DNA of 64,000 nucleotides from Streptomyces resistomycificus (GTDB lineage Bacteria > Actinomycetota > Actinomycetes > Streptomycetales > Streptomycetaceae): assembly GCF_001514265.1 (NCBI RefSeq), contig NZ_KQ949004.1, positions 62,001-126,000 of the forward strand, written 5' to 3'. The notes under the pieces are model-generated. The model had not been told where the DNA came from and made no database searches. It saw only the letters and a list, made by a program, of their open reading frames with translations. Shown here piece after piece: positions 8,901 to 15,966 of the stretch. Position 1 is the first letter of the stretch, and each line of letters starts with the position of its first letter. The position numbers and the translations under genes were made by a program.

Positions 8901-9439
8901 TGATGGACGACCACCGGACGTTCCTCGACGAGCTGGGCGTGGTGTCCGCGCGGCGGCTGCGGGATGCCGGGCACGGCGGGATCGTGCTGGTCGCGGGAGC
9001 CAAGGCGGCCACCCAGACGCCGCCGATCCGGTCCGGCAAGCGGGTCATCTTCACCACCCTGGACGACGGTACCGGCCTGGTCGACCTCGCCTTCTTCGAC
9101 GACTCCCACGACGCCTGCGCGCACACCGTCTTCCACTCCTGGCTGCTGCTGGTGCGCGGGGTGGTGCAGCGGCGCGGCCCGCGCAGCCTCAGCGTGGTCG
9201 GTGCCGCCGCCTGGAACCTCGCCGAACTCGTCGAGCTGCGCGCCGAGAACGGTCTCGACGCGGTCGCGGCCCGGCTGGCGGAACCCGTGCCGGAAGGAAG
9301 CGGTGATCCGGCCGGCGGCAGGCGGATCCACATGCCCACCGGATACGAAATGCATCCATGGGCCGATCTGCGCCCGGCGGGCGAAGAGCCCGCGAAAGCA
9401 AGGAAGTTGTGGCACCAGAGTCCGGGGAGTGCGGGATGA
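5912..9439 (+). CDS. dnaE2: Error-prone DNA polymerase III alpha subunit DnaE2
   Basis: 1175 residues from GTG 5912, with GGGAGG at 5901-5906; upstream in-frame starts would run through the LexA site. The N-terminal PHP domain begins FTHLHTVSGFSLRYGASHPE. The polymerase core shows the catalytic carboxylates in PDIDIDVESARR, followed by GLLKLDVLGV and ESPGQRDLVGRLQP. A C-terminal OB-fold region is at about residues 1010-1110. DnaE2 makes mutagenic translesion products after DNA damage with an ImuB-like partner; here the partner gene overlaps by ATGA. Length is slightly above the usual ~1050-1150 because of a Gly/Pro/Glu-rich linker near residues 840-880 built from an 18-bp tandem repeat. SOS control is supported by the operator upstream. 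Confidence 0.95.
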   Translation: MPGFTHLHTVSGFSLRYGASHPERLAERASERGMDALALTDRDTLGGAVRFAKACAKAGVRPLFGVELAVEKAEPDGREKRRTPVRGGAFIDESTPRVTFLARDGARGWADLCRLVTAAHTAEGTPLLSWQDNHADGLTVLLGPASDVGRALAAGRPDRAARLLAPWREVYGDALRLETVWHGREGTGPGSLRLAARTVGFAAEQRVRPVLSNAVRYADPGLGPVADVLDAARRLVPIDGTRELDSGEAWLKDADAMLRAAERIVEGAGYRRDTARRLLEQTRATAAECLVDPEDDLGIGTVHFPEPHLVGADRRTAQRTLASRAAAGMVLRGYSGKRVYWERMHRELDIIAHHGFASYFLTVAQVVDDVRDMGIRVAARGSGAGSLVNHLIGIAHADPVEHGLLMERFLSKERVVLPDIDIDVESARRLEVYRAIIGRFGAERVATVAMPETYRVRHAIRDVGAALSMDPADIDRIAKSFPHIRARDARAALEELPELRRLAGEKERYGRLWELVESLDALPRGVAMHPCGVLLSDASLLSRTPVMPTSGEGFPMAQFDKDDVEDLGLLKLDVLGVRMQSAMAHAVAEVERATGDRIDLDAVRPGDPATYRLIRSTETLGCFQIESPGQRDLVGRLQPATFHDLVVDISLFRPGPVAADMVRPFIEARHGRAPVRYPHQDLEGPLKDTYGVVVFHEQIIDIVAIMTGCGRGEADRVRRGLSDPESQGRIRIWFAQHAAAGGYDAETIQRTWEIVEAFGSYGFCKAHAVAFAVPTYQSAWLKAHHPAAFYAGLLTHDPGMYPKRLLLADARRRGVPILPLDVNASGVAHRIELVSESGGFEGVGGTGGSEGSRVPEGSRVPEGSEAPEGSGVPGKVWGLRLALSDVHGISEAEAARVADGQPYASLLDFWERARPSRPLAQRLAQVGALDAFGANRRDLQLHLTELHRGARGSGGGGGQLPLAGGRKTAPAGLPDLSSAERLSAELGVLSMDASRNLMDDHRTFLDELGVVSARRLRDAGHGGIVLVAGAKAATQTPPIRSGKRVIFTTLDDGTGLVDLAFFDDSHDACAHTVFHSWLLLVRGVVQRRGPRSLSVVGAAAWNLAELVELRAENGLDAVAARLAEPVPEGSGDPAGGRRIHMPTGYEMHPWADLRPAGEEPAKARKLWHQSPGSAG
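8458..8529 (+). repeat. 18-bp minisatellite (4 copies) inside dnaE2
   Basis: Four consecutive 18-base units beginning GGAGGGATCC (8458, 8476, 8494, 8512). The first two are identical and the last two differ by a few bases. In frame they encode PEGSRV-like hexapeptides between MYPKRLLLADARRRG..SGVAHRIEL and WGLRLALSDVHGIS. Confidence 0.9.
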
Positions 9440-10404
9440 CCATCCTCTGCGTACGTTTCCAGCTGCCGCCTACGGACGAGGCGGCACTGCCGGGACTGCT
9501 CGGGCTGCTCGAGGAGTTCACGCCCGTCGTCGAGGCGCTGCCGCCGGACGGGGCACTGGCCGATCTACGCGGCGCCGAACGGTACTTCGGGCGCAGCGCG
9601 GTGGAACTGGCGTCGGTGATCCGGGTCCGGGCGCTCGCTCTGTACGGCGTCGACTGTGTGATCGGCGCCGGGCCGGGCCCGATGCTGGCCCGCATCGCAC
9701 TGCGCGACGCCCAACCGGGGGTGACCTGCGCGGTGCCCGAGGGCGCCGTGGCGGGGTTCCTCGCCGGGAAGCCCGTCGCCGCGCTCCCCGGCGTCGGCGC
9801 CGCGACCGCCCGCACCCTGGGCGAGTACGGCCTCGACACCCTCGGCCTGGTCGCCGCCGCGCCGCTGTCCACGCTCCAGCGGCTGGTCGGCGCGAAGACC
9901 GGCCGCGAGCTGCGCGAGAAGGCGAACGGCATCGACCGCGGCCGGGTCGTGCCGAACGCCGTGTCCCGCTCGCTGGCGGCCGAACGCCCCTTCACCCGGG
10001 ACGAGCTGGACGCCGACCGCCACCGCCGTGCGCTGCTCTCGGCCGCCGAGGAACTGGGCTCCCGACTACGGGCCGTGGACAAGGTCTGCGGCACCCTGAC
10101 CCTCACCGTGCGCTACGCCGACCGCTCCTCGACGACCCGCACCCGCACCCTCGAGGAACCGACCGCGCACTCGGCCGCGCTGACCAAGGCGGCCTACGGA
10201 ATGTACGAGGCCCTCGGCCTCCAGCGCGCCCGGGTCCGCTCGGTCGCCCTGCGCGCCGAGGGGCTCGGCCCCGCCGAACAGGCCTCCTACCAGCTCGCCT
10301 TCGATCCCGTGGACGAGAAGGTCCGTCGTGTCGAGGAGGTCGCGGACCGGGTGCGGGCGAAGTTCGGGCCGCGGGCGGTGATGCCGGGGACGCTGGCCGC
10401 GTGA
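9436..10404 (+). CDS. Y-family DNA polymerase-like protein (ImuB/DinP-type), catalytically degenerate
   Basis: 322 residues, with its ATG overlapping the dnaE2 stop. It aligns in outline with Y-family polymerases: GAGPGPMLARIAL corresponds to the SNK-LAKIAS block, ALPGVGAATARTLGEYGLDTLG to the thumb helix-hairpin-helix, and about residues 210-315 to the little-finger region. The N-terminal DMDAFFA motif is absent, and the SxDEA-LD motif reads PDGALADLRG, so two of the three metal-binding carboxylates are missing. That is the hallmark of ImuB-like adaptors that recruit DnaE2 to the sliding clamp rather than polymerise. No ImuA/RecA-like gene is present. The protein lacks the long C-terminal tail of mycobacterial ImuB. 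Confidence 0.82.
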   Translation: MTILCVRFQLPPTDEAALPGLLGLLEEFTPVVEALPPDGALADLRGAERYFGRSAVELASVIRVRALALYGVDCVIGAGPGPMLARIALRDAQPGVTCAVPEGAVAGFLAGKPVAALPGVGAATARTLGEYGLDTLGLVAAAPLSTLQRLVGAKTGRELREKANGIDRGRVVPNAVSRSLAAERPFTRDELDADRHRRALLSAAEELGSRLRAVDKVCGTLTLTVRYADRSSTTRTRTLEEPTAHSAALTKAAYGMYEALGLQRARVRSVALRAEGLGPAEQASYQLAFDPVDEKVRRVEEVADRVRAKFGPRAVMPGTLAA

Positions 10405-10548
10405 CTCCTCCTGGATGAGCCTCAGTTGGCCCACGGATGCTGGTTCAGCAGCGGCTCCGTCGGCGTCGGTTACCACTGGAAGTTTTTACTGACGCGTAAC
10501 TTCACAAGTGCACTACTCGTCCGTAACTTGACGGGTGAACAGCATTCT

Positions 10549-10564
10549 TGTGATCCGGATCACA
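10549..10564. promoter_or_regulatory. CRP-type palindrome upstream of lipase
   Basis: TGTGATCCGGATCACA is a perfect 16-bp palindrome that fits TGTGA-N6-TCACA exactly. It lies 47 bases before the lipase start. A TTGACG (10528-10533) sits just upstream, so a bound Crp-family protein would overlap the promoter. The remainder of 10405-10611 contains two GTAACTT half-repeats (10497, 10523) and no gene. Confidence 0.6.
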
Positions 10565-10611
10565 GGGTGTAAGGCCATCGCAACTCCCTTGAGCCGCAAG
10601 GAGATCACCCG

Positions 10612-11475
10612 ATGCTGCCCTGGAACCGAGTGCTCAGACCCCTGGCCGCCCTCCTGCTGACCGCCGCCCTCGCCGTCGTCCCCGCCACCGCCGCCCAGGC
10701 GGCCGACACCTCCGGCGGGGGAGGCTGGAACGACCACTCCTGCCGGCCGTCCGCCGCCCACCCCCGCCCCGTGGTCCTCGTGCACGGAACATTCGCCAAC
10801 TCCGTCGACAACTGGCTCGCCCTCGCGCCGTACCTGAAGAACCGCGGCTACTGCGTCTTCTCGCTCGACTACGGCAGGATCTCCGGCGTCCCGCTCTTCC
10901 ACGGCCTGGGCCCCGTCGACAAGTCGGCCGAGCAGCTGAAGACCTACGTCGACCAGGTGCTCGCCGCGACCGGCGCCGCGAAGACCGACATCGTCGGTCA
11001 CTCCCAGGGCGGCATGATGCCGCGCTACTACCTGAAGTTCCTCGGCGGAGCCGCCAAGGTGAACGCCCTGGTCGGCATCGCGCCCAGCAACCACGGCACC
11101 ACGCTGTCCGGCCTCACCCACCTGCTGCCGTACTTCCCGGGCGTCGGGGACCTGCTCACCACCAGCACCCCGGCCCTCGCCGACCAGGTCGCCGGCTCCG
11201 CCTTCCTCACCAAGCTCAACGAAGGCGGCGAGACCGTACCCGGCGTCCAATACACGGTCCTGGCCACCAAATACGACGAGGTGGTCACGCCTTACCGGAG
11301 CCAGTTCCTCAGCGGATCCGGCGTACGCAACGTCCTGCTCCAGGACCTGTGCCCGCTCGACCTCTCCGAGCACGTCGCGATCGGACTGCTCGACCGGATC
11401 GCCTTCCACGAGGTGGCCAACGCGCTCGATCCGGCGCGCGCCACCCCGACCACCTGCGCGTCGGTGTTCAGCTGA
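10612..11475 (+). CDS. Secreted alpha/beta-hydrolase triacylglycerol lipase
   Basis: 287 residues. ATG 10612 has AAGGAGA 7 bases upstream. A Sec signal runs to about PATAAQAA. The mature protein opens with a Gly-rich stretch, then RPVVLVHGTFANS (oxyanion-hole HG). The nucleophile elbow is GHSQGG, the acid Asp is in TKYDEVVTP and the His in LSEHVAIG, so the triad is complete. Four cysteines could form two disulfides. It belongs with secreted Streptomyces/EstA-like lipases acting on long or medium acyl esters outside the cell. It is convergent with the LPMO gene and shares its terminator. Confidence 0.92.
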   Translation: MLPWNRVLRPLAALLLTAALAVVPATAAQAADTSGGGGWNDHSCRPSAAHPRPVVLVHGTFANSVDNWLALAPYLKNRGYCVFSLDYGRISGVPLFHGLGPVDKSAEQLKTYVDQVLAATGAAKTDIVGHSQGGMMPRYYLKFLGGAAKVNALVGIAPSNHGTTLSGLTHLLPYFPGVGDLLTTSTPALADQVAGSAFLTKLNEGGETVPGVQYTVLATKYDEVVTPYRSQFLSGSGVRNVLLQDLCPLDLSEHVAIGLLDRIAFHEVANALDPARATPTTCASVFS

Positions 11476-11481
11476 GTGGTG

Positions 11482-11520
11482 CCGGGGCCTGTCCGGCCTG
11501 AGCCGCCGGTCAGGCCCCGG
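11482..11520. terminator. Bidirectional terminator between lipase and LPMO genes
   Basis: CCGGGGCCTG (11482-11491) pairs perfectly with CAGGCCCCGG (11511-11520). It lies between convergent stop codons. Confidence 0.75.
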
Positions 11521-11529
11521 AGTCCCGCG

Positions 11530-12564
11530 TCAGCGGCCCCGCCGACCACCACTCTCGGCCCGTCGGCGGACCGACGCGAACAGGACCGCCGAGCCGAGCG
11601 CCAGCGTCGCCGCACCGCCCACCGCGAGGTACCGCGTGCCGTCGTCGCCGCCGGTCTCGGCGAGATTCCCGGAGGCCGCGGCCGCCGCCTTCGGCTCGTT
11701 GGGCTCGGCGGGCCCGCTCGGCACGGATCCCTCGGTCTCCTTCTCCTCGTCCGCGACCGGCTCCGCGGACGTGCCGGCGTCCTGGTCACCGTGCCCGTGG
11801 TGCTCGATCGTCGACTTGTCGCTGCCGTTCTCGATCTGCTCCTCGGAGGGGGCGGAGGCCGTCGGGGCCGGGGACGAGCCGCTCGTCGTACCGCTGCCGC
11901 CGCCCTCGTCGTCGCTCCCGCCGCTCCCGCCGCCGAACGTGACGTCCGAGCAGGAGTAGAACGCCTCGGGACTGTCCGAGCGCTGCCAGACCGCGTACAG
12001 CAGATGCCTGCCGGAGCGCTGCGGGAGGGTGCCGGAGAAGGCGTAGAAGCCGCCGGACGCGACCGGGTCCGTGGCCGTCGCCACCGGGGCGGCCAGATCC
12101 AGGTCGTCCCAGGCGAGCGGTTGCGCCGGGTCGTAGCCGGCCTTGGTGACGTAGACCTTGAAGGTGCCCCTGTGCGGGGCGGTCACGCGGTACTTGAAGG
12201 TGTACGACCCACTGCTCACGCCGGTCGCGGGCCAGTCGGCGCGGGCCAGGTCGAGCCCCTTGAACGCGTCGTTCCCGGCGCTGCACAACTCGCCGTCCGG
12301 AATCAGCGCCTGGTGCCGTCCGCCCGCGTCGCCGATACGGATGCCGTTCCAGTCGTAGAGCGCCTGCGTGCCGCCGGCCGCGACCGCCGCCCGGCACGCC
12401 GGTGACTTCGGGCTCTCCGGACCCTCCGCGTAGCACTGCGCGACCCGGCTGACCGGGTCGCCCATCGATCCGTGCGCGGACGCGGGGACGGCGGACAACG
12501 CGCTCAGGGCCAGCGGGGTCAGGCCGAGAGCGGCGACGGTGGCGGCCTTGCGGCGTGCGGGCAT
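11530..12564 (-). CDS. Cell-wall-anchored AA10 lytic polysaccharide monooxygenase (chitin/cellulose-binding)
   Basis: 344 residues. The signal peptide ends ...VPASA, leaving HGSMGDPVSR as the mature N-terminus, so the first His of the copper His-brace is exposed. The second His is likely in TAPHRGTFKVYVT. The AA10 (CBM33) domain covers about residues 31-205 and ends near YSCSDVTFGGG. A Ser/Gly/Glu-rich linker with GHGDQD follows, then a C-terminal sorting signal: LAETG, a hydrophobic stretch and an Arg-rich tail. Such signals are processed by class E sortases, so the enzyme probably stays on the wall instead of diffusing. It oxidatively cleaves crystalline chitin or cellulose; which one cannot be decided here. 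Confidence 0.93.
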   Translation of the reverse strand: MPARRKAATVAALGLTPLALSALSAVPASAHGSMGDPVSRVAQCYAEGPESPKSPACRAAVAAGGTQALYDWNGIRIGDAGGRHQALIPDGELCSAGNDAFKGLDLARADWPATGVSSGSYTFKYRVTAPHRGTFKVYVTKAGYDPAQPLAWDDLDLAAPVATATDPVASGGFYAFSGTLPQRSGRHLLYAVWQRSDSPEAFYSCSDVTFGGGSGGSDDEGGGSGTTSGSSPAPTASAPSEEQIENGSDKSTIEHHGHGDQDAGTSAEPVADEEKETEGSVPSGPAEPNEPKAAAAASGNLAETGGDDGTRYLAVGGAATLALGSAVLFASVRRRAESGGRRGR

Positions 12565-12704
12565 GCGGGATCTCCTCGGAACCGGAACAGATGGGTGCCG
12601 GAACCAAGAAACCCTGAAAACACCTGCTGAGGGCGGCCGGTGGCGATCTTTATGGCCGCCTTAAGGAAGCGTTGGGGCTGAGATCAGGTAGGTAGCGTGA
12701 CGCC

Positions 12705-13154
12705 ATGACGAACGACGAGATCAGGCCCGCCACGGCGGCCGACGTGCCCGCCGTGAAAGCCGTCACCGACGCCGCCTTCCACCCCTACGTCGAACGCATC
12801 GGGGTGGTGCCGCGGCCCATGGAGGCGGACCACGCGGCGAACGTGGCCGACGGGAAGGTGTACGTGACGGGGGAGCCCGTGGTCGGGCTGGTGGTGATCG
12901 AGGAGCACGACGACCACCTGTACCTGGACAGCATCGCCGTCCACCCCGACGCGCACGGAAGTGGCGTGGGGGGACGACTGCTGCGATTCGTCGAGGCGCG
13001 CGCCCGTGCGCTGGGCCTGCCCGAACTCAGGCTCCTCACGAACGCCATGATGTGGGAGAACCAGAAGATCTACCCGAAGTACGGGTACGAGGTCGTGGAG
13101 CGGCGCGTCGACGGGCCGTACGACCGCATCCACTACCGCAAGCGGCTGGACTGA
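12705..13154 (+). CDS. GNAT-family N-acetyltransferase
   Basis: 149 residues. The acetyl-CoA-binding motif A is visible as LDSIAVHPDAHGSGVGGRLL, and the motif B region is NAMMWENQKIYPKYGYEVVERR. The ending DRIHYRKRL is typical of small GNAT proteins of unknown substrate. A TAGCGT -10-like element at 12693-12698 is 6 bases upstream of the ATG, with TTGGGG at 12672, and there is no Shine-Dalgarno sequence, so the transcript is probably leaderless. It diverges from the LPMO gene. Confidence 0.87.
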   Translation: MTNDEIRPATAADVPAVKAVTDAAFHPYVERIGVVPRPMEADHAANVADGKVYVTGEPVVGLVVIEEHDDHLYLDSIAVHPDAHGSGVGGRLLRFVEARARALGLPELRLLTNAMMWENQKIYPKYGYEVVERRVDGPYDRIHYRKRLD

Positions 13155-13167
13155 GGGACCCTGCCCC

Positions 13168-13302
13168 TCACCCGTCCGGCCACCACGTGCGTGCGATGTC
13201 CTTTCGCACCTCAGGCCGTGCGGAGGGGCGCTGGTCGGCCTCCTCGCGGACCCGGCGGGAGTCCGTCTTCTTCAGGGGCTTCTGCACGGTCACACGGCGC
13301 AT
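13168..13302 (-). CDS. Small basic protein of 44 residues, function unknown
   Basis: A complete small ORF starts at ATG 13302 behind a perfect AAGGAGG 6 bases upstream and ends at 13168. The product begins MRRVTVQKPLKK and ends DIARTWWPDG; it is rich in Arg, Lys and Glu and has no membrane segment. The ribosome-binding site is better than for most genes nearby, and codon third positions are G/C rich, so it is probably real. It diverges from the methyltransferase and is convergent with the GNAT gene. I do not recognise a named family. Confidence 0.6.
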   Translation of the reverse strand: MRRVTVQKPLKKTDSRRVREEADQRPSARPEVRKDIARTWWPDG

Positions 13303-13386
13303 GGCTGCCTCCTTCAAGGACTATCGAGTTCCGCGTTCTCACGGAGATAGACCCGTTGAGGGAGAGTTCCTCATCGGTTGCCGTTC

Positions 13387-13432
13387 TGTCAGTGGCCGTT
13401 GTCACGATTCGAGTGTCAGTGGCGGGTGTCAC
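13387..13432 (+). promoter_or_regulatory. Duplicated TGTCAGTGGC element upstream of the methyltransferase
   Basis: TGTCAGTGGCCGTTGTCAC (13387-13405) and TGTCAGTGGCGGGTGTCAC (13414-13432) are 19-base direct repeats spaced 27 bases. From memory, the core matches the -35-like half of the actinobacterial RecA-NDp/PafBC damage promoter (TTGTCAGTGGC). The matching -10 half (TAGggT) is poor. The second copy ends 10 bases before the start codon. Confidence 0.5.
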
Positions 13433-13442
13433 TCTTGGGCGC

Positions 13443-14066
13443 ATGACGAACGAGAGTGACGACACGACCGCGGTGGGTGTCGACTGGGACGCGCAGGCGG
13501 CCGCCTTCGACGACGAGCCGGACCACGGTCTGCGGGACCCGCGGGTGCGCCGCGCCTGGGCCGATCGGCTGCGCGACTGGCTGCCCGTGGGGCCCTGCGA
13601 CGTCCTGGACCTCGGTTGCGGCACCGGCAGTCTCTCGCTCCTCGCGGCCGAGCAGGGACACCGTGTCACCGGTGTGGACGGCTCCGCCGCCATGATCGGG
13701 CTCGCGCGCGCCAAGCTGGCCGGCCGTGACGCGGTGTTCCTGCTCGGTGACGCGGAGGCGCCGCCGGTGGGGGAGCAGCGCTTCGACGTGGTGCTCGTCC
13801 GCCACGTGCTGTGGGCGCTGCCCGACGCCGGCCGGGCCCTGCGGCACTGGTGGCAGCTGCTGCGCCCCGGCGGCCGACTGGTGCTGGTCGAGGGCGTGTG
13901 GGGGACGGTGAGCCCGGTGGGCATACCCGCCGACCGGCTCACCGCCCTGCTCGCCCCGCTCACCGGGCAGGTGCGCGTGGACCGGTTGTCGGGCGACGCG
14001 CCGCTGTGGGGGCGGGACGTGCAGGACGAGCGGTACGCGGTGGTCGCGCTCGCCGGGCCTGTCTGA
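13443..14066 (+). CDS. Class I SAM-dependent methyltransferase
   Basis: 207 residues. The SAM-binding motif I is VLDLGCGTGSLSLLAAEQGH, with the acidic ribose ligand in VTGVDGS. Later motifs are LLGDAEAPPV, FDVVLVRHVLWALPD and LRPGGRLVLVEGVWG, as in UbiE/Methyltransf_11 proteins. The substrate is unknown. There is no clear Shine-Dalgarno sequence. The two 19-bp repeats immediately upstream suggest specific, possibly damage-linked, control. A hairpin follows the stop. Confidence 0.9.
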   Translation: MTNESDDTTAVGVDWDAQAAAFDDEPDHGLRDPRVRRAWADRLRDWLPVGPCDVLDLGCGTGSLSLLAAEQGHRVTGVDGSAAMIGLARAKLAGRDAVFLLGDAEAPPVGEQRFDVVLVRHVLWALPDAGRALRHWWQLLRPGGRLVLVEGVWGTVSPVGIPADRLTALLAPLTGQVRVDRLSGDAPLWGRDVQDERYAVVALAGPV

Positions 14067-14078
14067 CCCAGGACGCCG

Positions 14079-14113
14079 ACCGGGACCCGAGGAACGGGGC
14101 AGCGGGACCCGGT
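14079..14113. terminator. Hairpin between convergent methyltransferase and lipoprotein genes
   Basis: ACCGGGACCC (14079-14088) pairs with GGGACCCGGT (14104-14113), with one A-A mismatch and a 15-base loop. Confidence 0.55.
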
Positions 14114-14135
14114 GCGTCGCGTCAGTCACTCGCTC

Positions 14136-15317
14136 TCAGTTGCCGCCGACCTCGACCCCGGGCTCGTAGTTGGTCAGCACGCAGCCCTCGACGCTCGCCT
14201 GCTCCACGCGGTAGCCGGCCGGGGCGGAGAAGCCGGGCTCGCAGTTCAGGTAGAGGAACTGGAGCTGGTACAGGCCGCCGCGGACGATCGGGTCGTTGGT
14301 CTCCACCGCGATGTTCTCGCCGACGACCAGCCTGCTCGCGGTGGCCTGCAGGCGGTTGTCGTCCTTCAGGTCCTCCTGCTGGGCAGCCTTCGCCCGAGTC
14401 TGCAGGAGTTCCATGTCGCTCACCATGTCGAGCCAGTTGAGGTTGTGTGCGCGCTGCGCGCCACCGGCCTCGCCGCAGATCGCCCGGTCCCCGACGCCCC
14501 AGAGGAGTTGGGCGCCGGTGATCACCGGTTGGTAGTCGATCGACTCGACGGCGAGGGCGGCGGGGTCGGTCGAGTAGCTGGTGCAGTCGACGGTGTGCGG
14601 GTGCACCAACCGCTTCAGCTCGGCCAGACTCCCCGCGCGCGGCAGGCCGAGGCTCTTCGCGGGGGACTGGCTCGGCTCCGTGGACCCGCCTTCCGCGGCC
14701 GGGTCCTGCGGGGTCTCGAAGTTGGGGCTGCCTTCCCCGTCGTCGCTCGCCACGAAGTCGCTCAGGACGCAGCCCTCGACCAGGCCCTTCTCCCGCTTGT
14801 AGCCCTCGGGCACGCTGGCCGTCGGGTTGCAGGTCAAAACGCGCAGGTCCGAGCGGGAGAGCTTGAGCGCGGTCTTGGTCTCGGTAGGTGTGACGGCGAA
14901 GTTCTTCCCCACGAGCACGCGGCTCATCAGCCCGTAGTCGGAGTCGCCGGCGGCGATCTTCGCCTGCACGCGCTGCTCGTAGCCCTCCTGGAACGACTTC
15001 AGGTCGGAGAACATGTAGAACATGATCTCGCCTCGCTCGACGCGGTCGCTGCACACCCCGAGCTCGGTCACCGACCACTTGCCGACGGCGGTGAACTCGG
15101 TGAGCGGCAGCCGGCCGTCCTTGGGATCCGTGCTCATCCGCTCGCACGAGGCGTACCGCTGGACGTAGGCCTGCGCCTGCTCGAGCGTGTCGGCCCCGGC
15201 CCCGGCCCCGGCGCCGACACCGGCGGTCGCGCTGTCGGCGTCGGCGTCCTCGCAGGCCGTGATCAGGGAGAGGGAGGCAAGAGCGGCGGTCGCAGCGATG
15301 ATCCGCTTGAGATGCAT
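14136..15317 (-). CDS. Lipoprotein with internally duplicated domain, function unknown
   Basis: 393 residues. The N-terminus MHLKRIIAATAALASLSLITAC ends in a lipobox, so the protein should be lipid-anchored outside the membrane at Cys22. Two homologous halves follow (about 50-205 and 240-390). Each starts with a Cys in an ASCERMST or VDCTSYST context, continues through a VGKNFAV or VGENIAV segment and ends in VEGCVLSDF or VEGCVLTNY. Conserved Cys pairs in each half suggest disulfides. An Ala-Gly linker follows the lipobox and a Pro/Glu/Ser linker separates the halves. No named family is recognised. Confidence 0.8.
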   Translation of the reverse strand: MHLKRIIAATAALASLSLITACEDADADSATAGVGAGAGAGADTLEQAQAYVQRYASCERMSTDPKDGRLPLTEFTAVGKWSVTELGVCSDRVERGEIMFYMFSDLKSFQEGYEQRVQAKIAAGDSDYGLMSRVLVGKNFAVTPTETKTALKLSRSDLRVLTCNPTASVPEGYKREKGLVEGCVLSDFVASDDGEGSPNFETPQDPAAEGGSTEPSQSPAKSLGLPRAGSLAELKRLVHPHTVDCTSYSTDPAALAVESIDYQPVITGAQLLWGVGDRAICGEAGGAQRAHNLNWLDMVSDMELLQTRAKAAQQEDLKDDNRLQATASRLVVGENIAVETNDPIVRGGLYQLQFLYLNCEPGFSAPAGYRVEQASVEGCVLTNYEPGVEVGGN

Positions 15318-15465
15318 GGTTCGCTTTCGTCGAGGCGGTCTGAACGCCTGGCCAATGGCGTGAACATGCTAGGCGGAGATGATCTCTGTGAGCCAACCTG
15401 GGGTCCGCCCTCAAAGGACCTCGCCCAGCGCGGGAACGATGCGAGCGGCGCCGCTGCGACCGTTC

Positions 15466-15966
15466 TCAGCGCAGCAGCGCGTCGAAACCGTCCGTCCGGG
15501 CCAGCGCCTCCAGTTCGTCGAGGGCGGCCTCCGCGGCGGCCGCGGCCTCCGGGTCCCGGCCGGCGAGACCGCTCTCGGCGAACTCGTCCTCGTCCAGCCG
15601 CAGGACGTCGCTTCCGTCGGCCGACACCCACAGGTCCAGGTCGAGATCCTCCACGACGAGTTCGGAGCCGGAGCTGGTGGCCGGGCGGGTGACGTCGCAG
15701 TACCAGCCCTTCAGGGCACCGGACGCGTCGCGGACCTCCTTCACCGCGTACCAGCGGTCCCGCCAGTAGTACTCGGTGAAGACGTCGCCGGGCTCGAAGC
15801 GGACGAACCCGAAGTCGCGGACGCCCTCGCCGGCCCAGGGGGCACGGACGGCGATACGGGTGCCGTCGTCGCCGACGAGTTCGGCTCCGTAACGGATCTT
15901 CGTGCGGCCCGCCTTGACGAGCACGACCTCCAGGAGGGCCGAGGAGTCAGCCGAGTTCACGGACAT
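15466..15966 (-). CDS. DUF402-domain protein (nucleoside phosphatase-like)
   Basis: 166 residues. The segments FEPGDVFTEYYWRDRWYAVKEV, LKGWYCDVTRP and VVEDLDLDLWVSADG correspond to the DUF402/Ntdp fold, in which acidic residues (here EDLDLDL) bind divalent metal for phosphate-ester hydrolysis. An Ala/Glu helix closes the protein. Its start overlaps the end of the tandem-GNAT gene by 20 bases, so the two are translationally coupled in one operon. The substrate is unknown. Confidence 0.82.
   Translation of the reverse strand: MSVNSADSSALLEVVLVKAGRTKIRYGAELVGDDGTRIAVRAPWAGEGVRDFGFVRFEPGDVFTEYYWRDRWYAVKEVRDASGALKGWYCDVTRPATSSGSELVVEDLDLDLWVSADGSDVLRLDEDEFAESGLAGRDPEAAAAAEAALDELEALARTDGFDALLR

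Noticed and set aside
5969..9415. An 1148-codon open frame opposite dnaE2
   Set aside because: Composition is that of an antisense shadow, and the opposite strand encodes a complete DnaE2.
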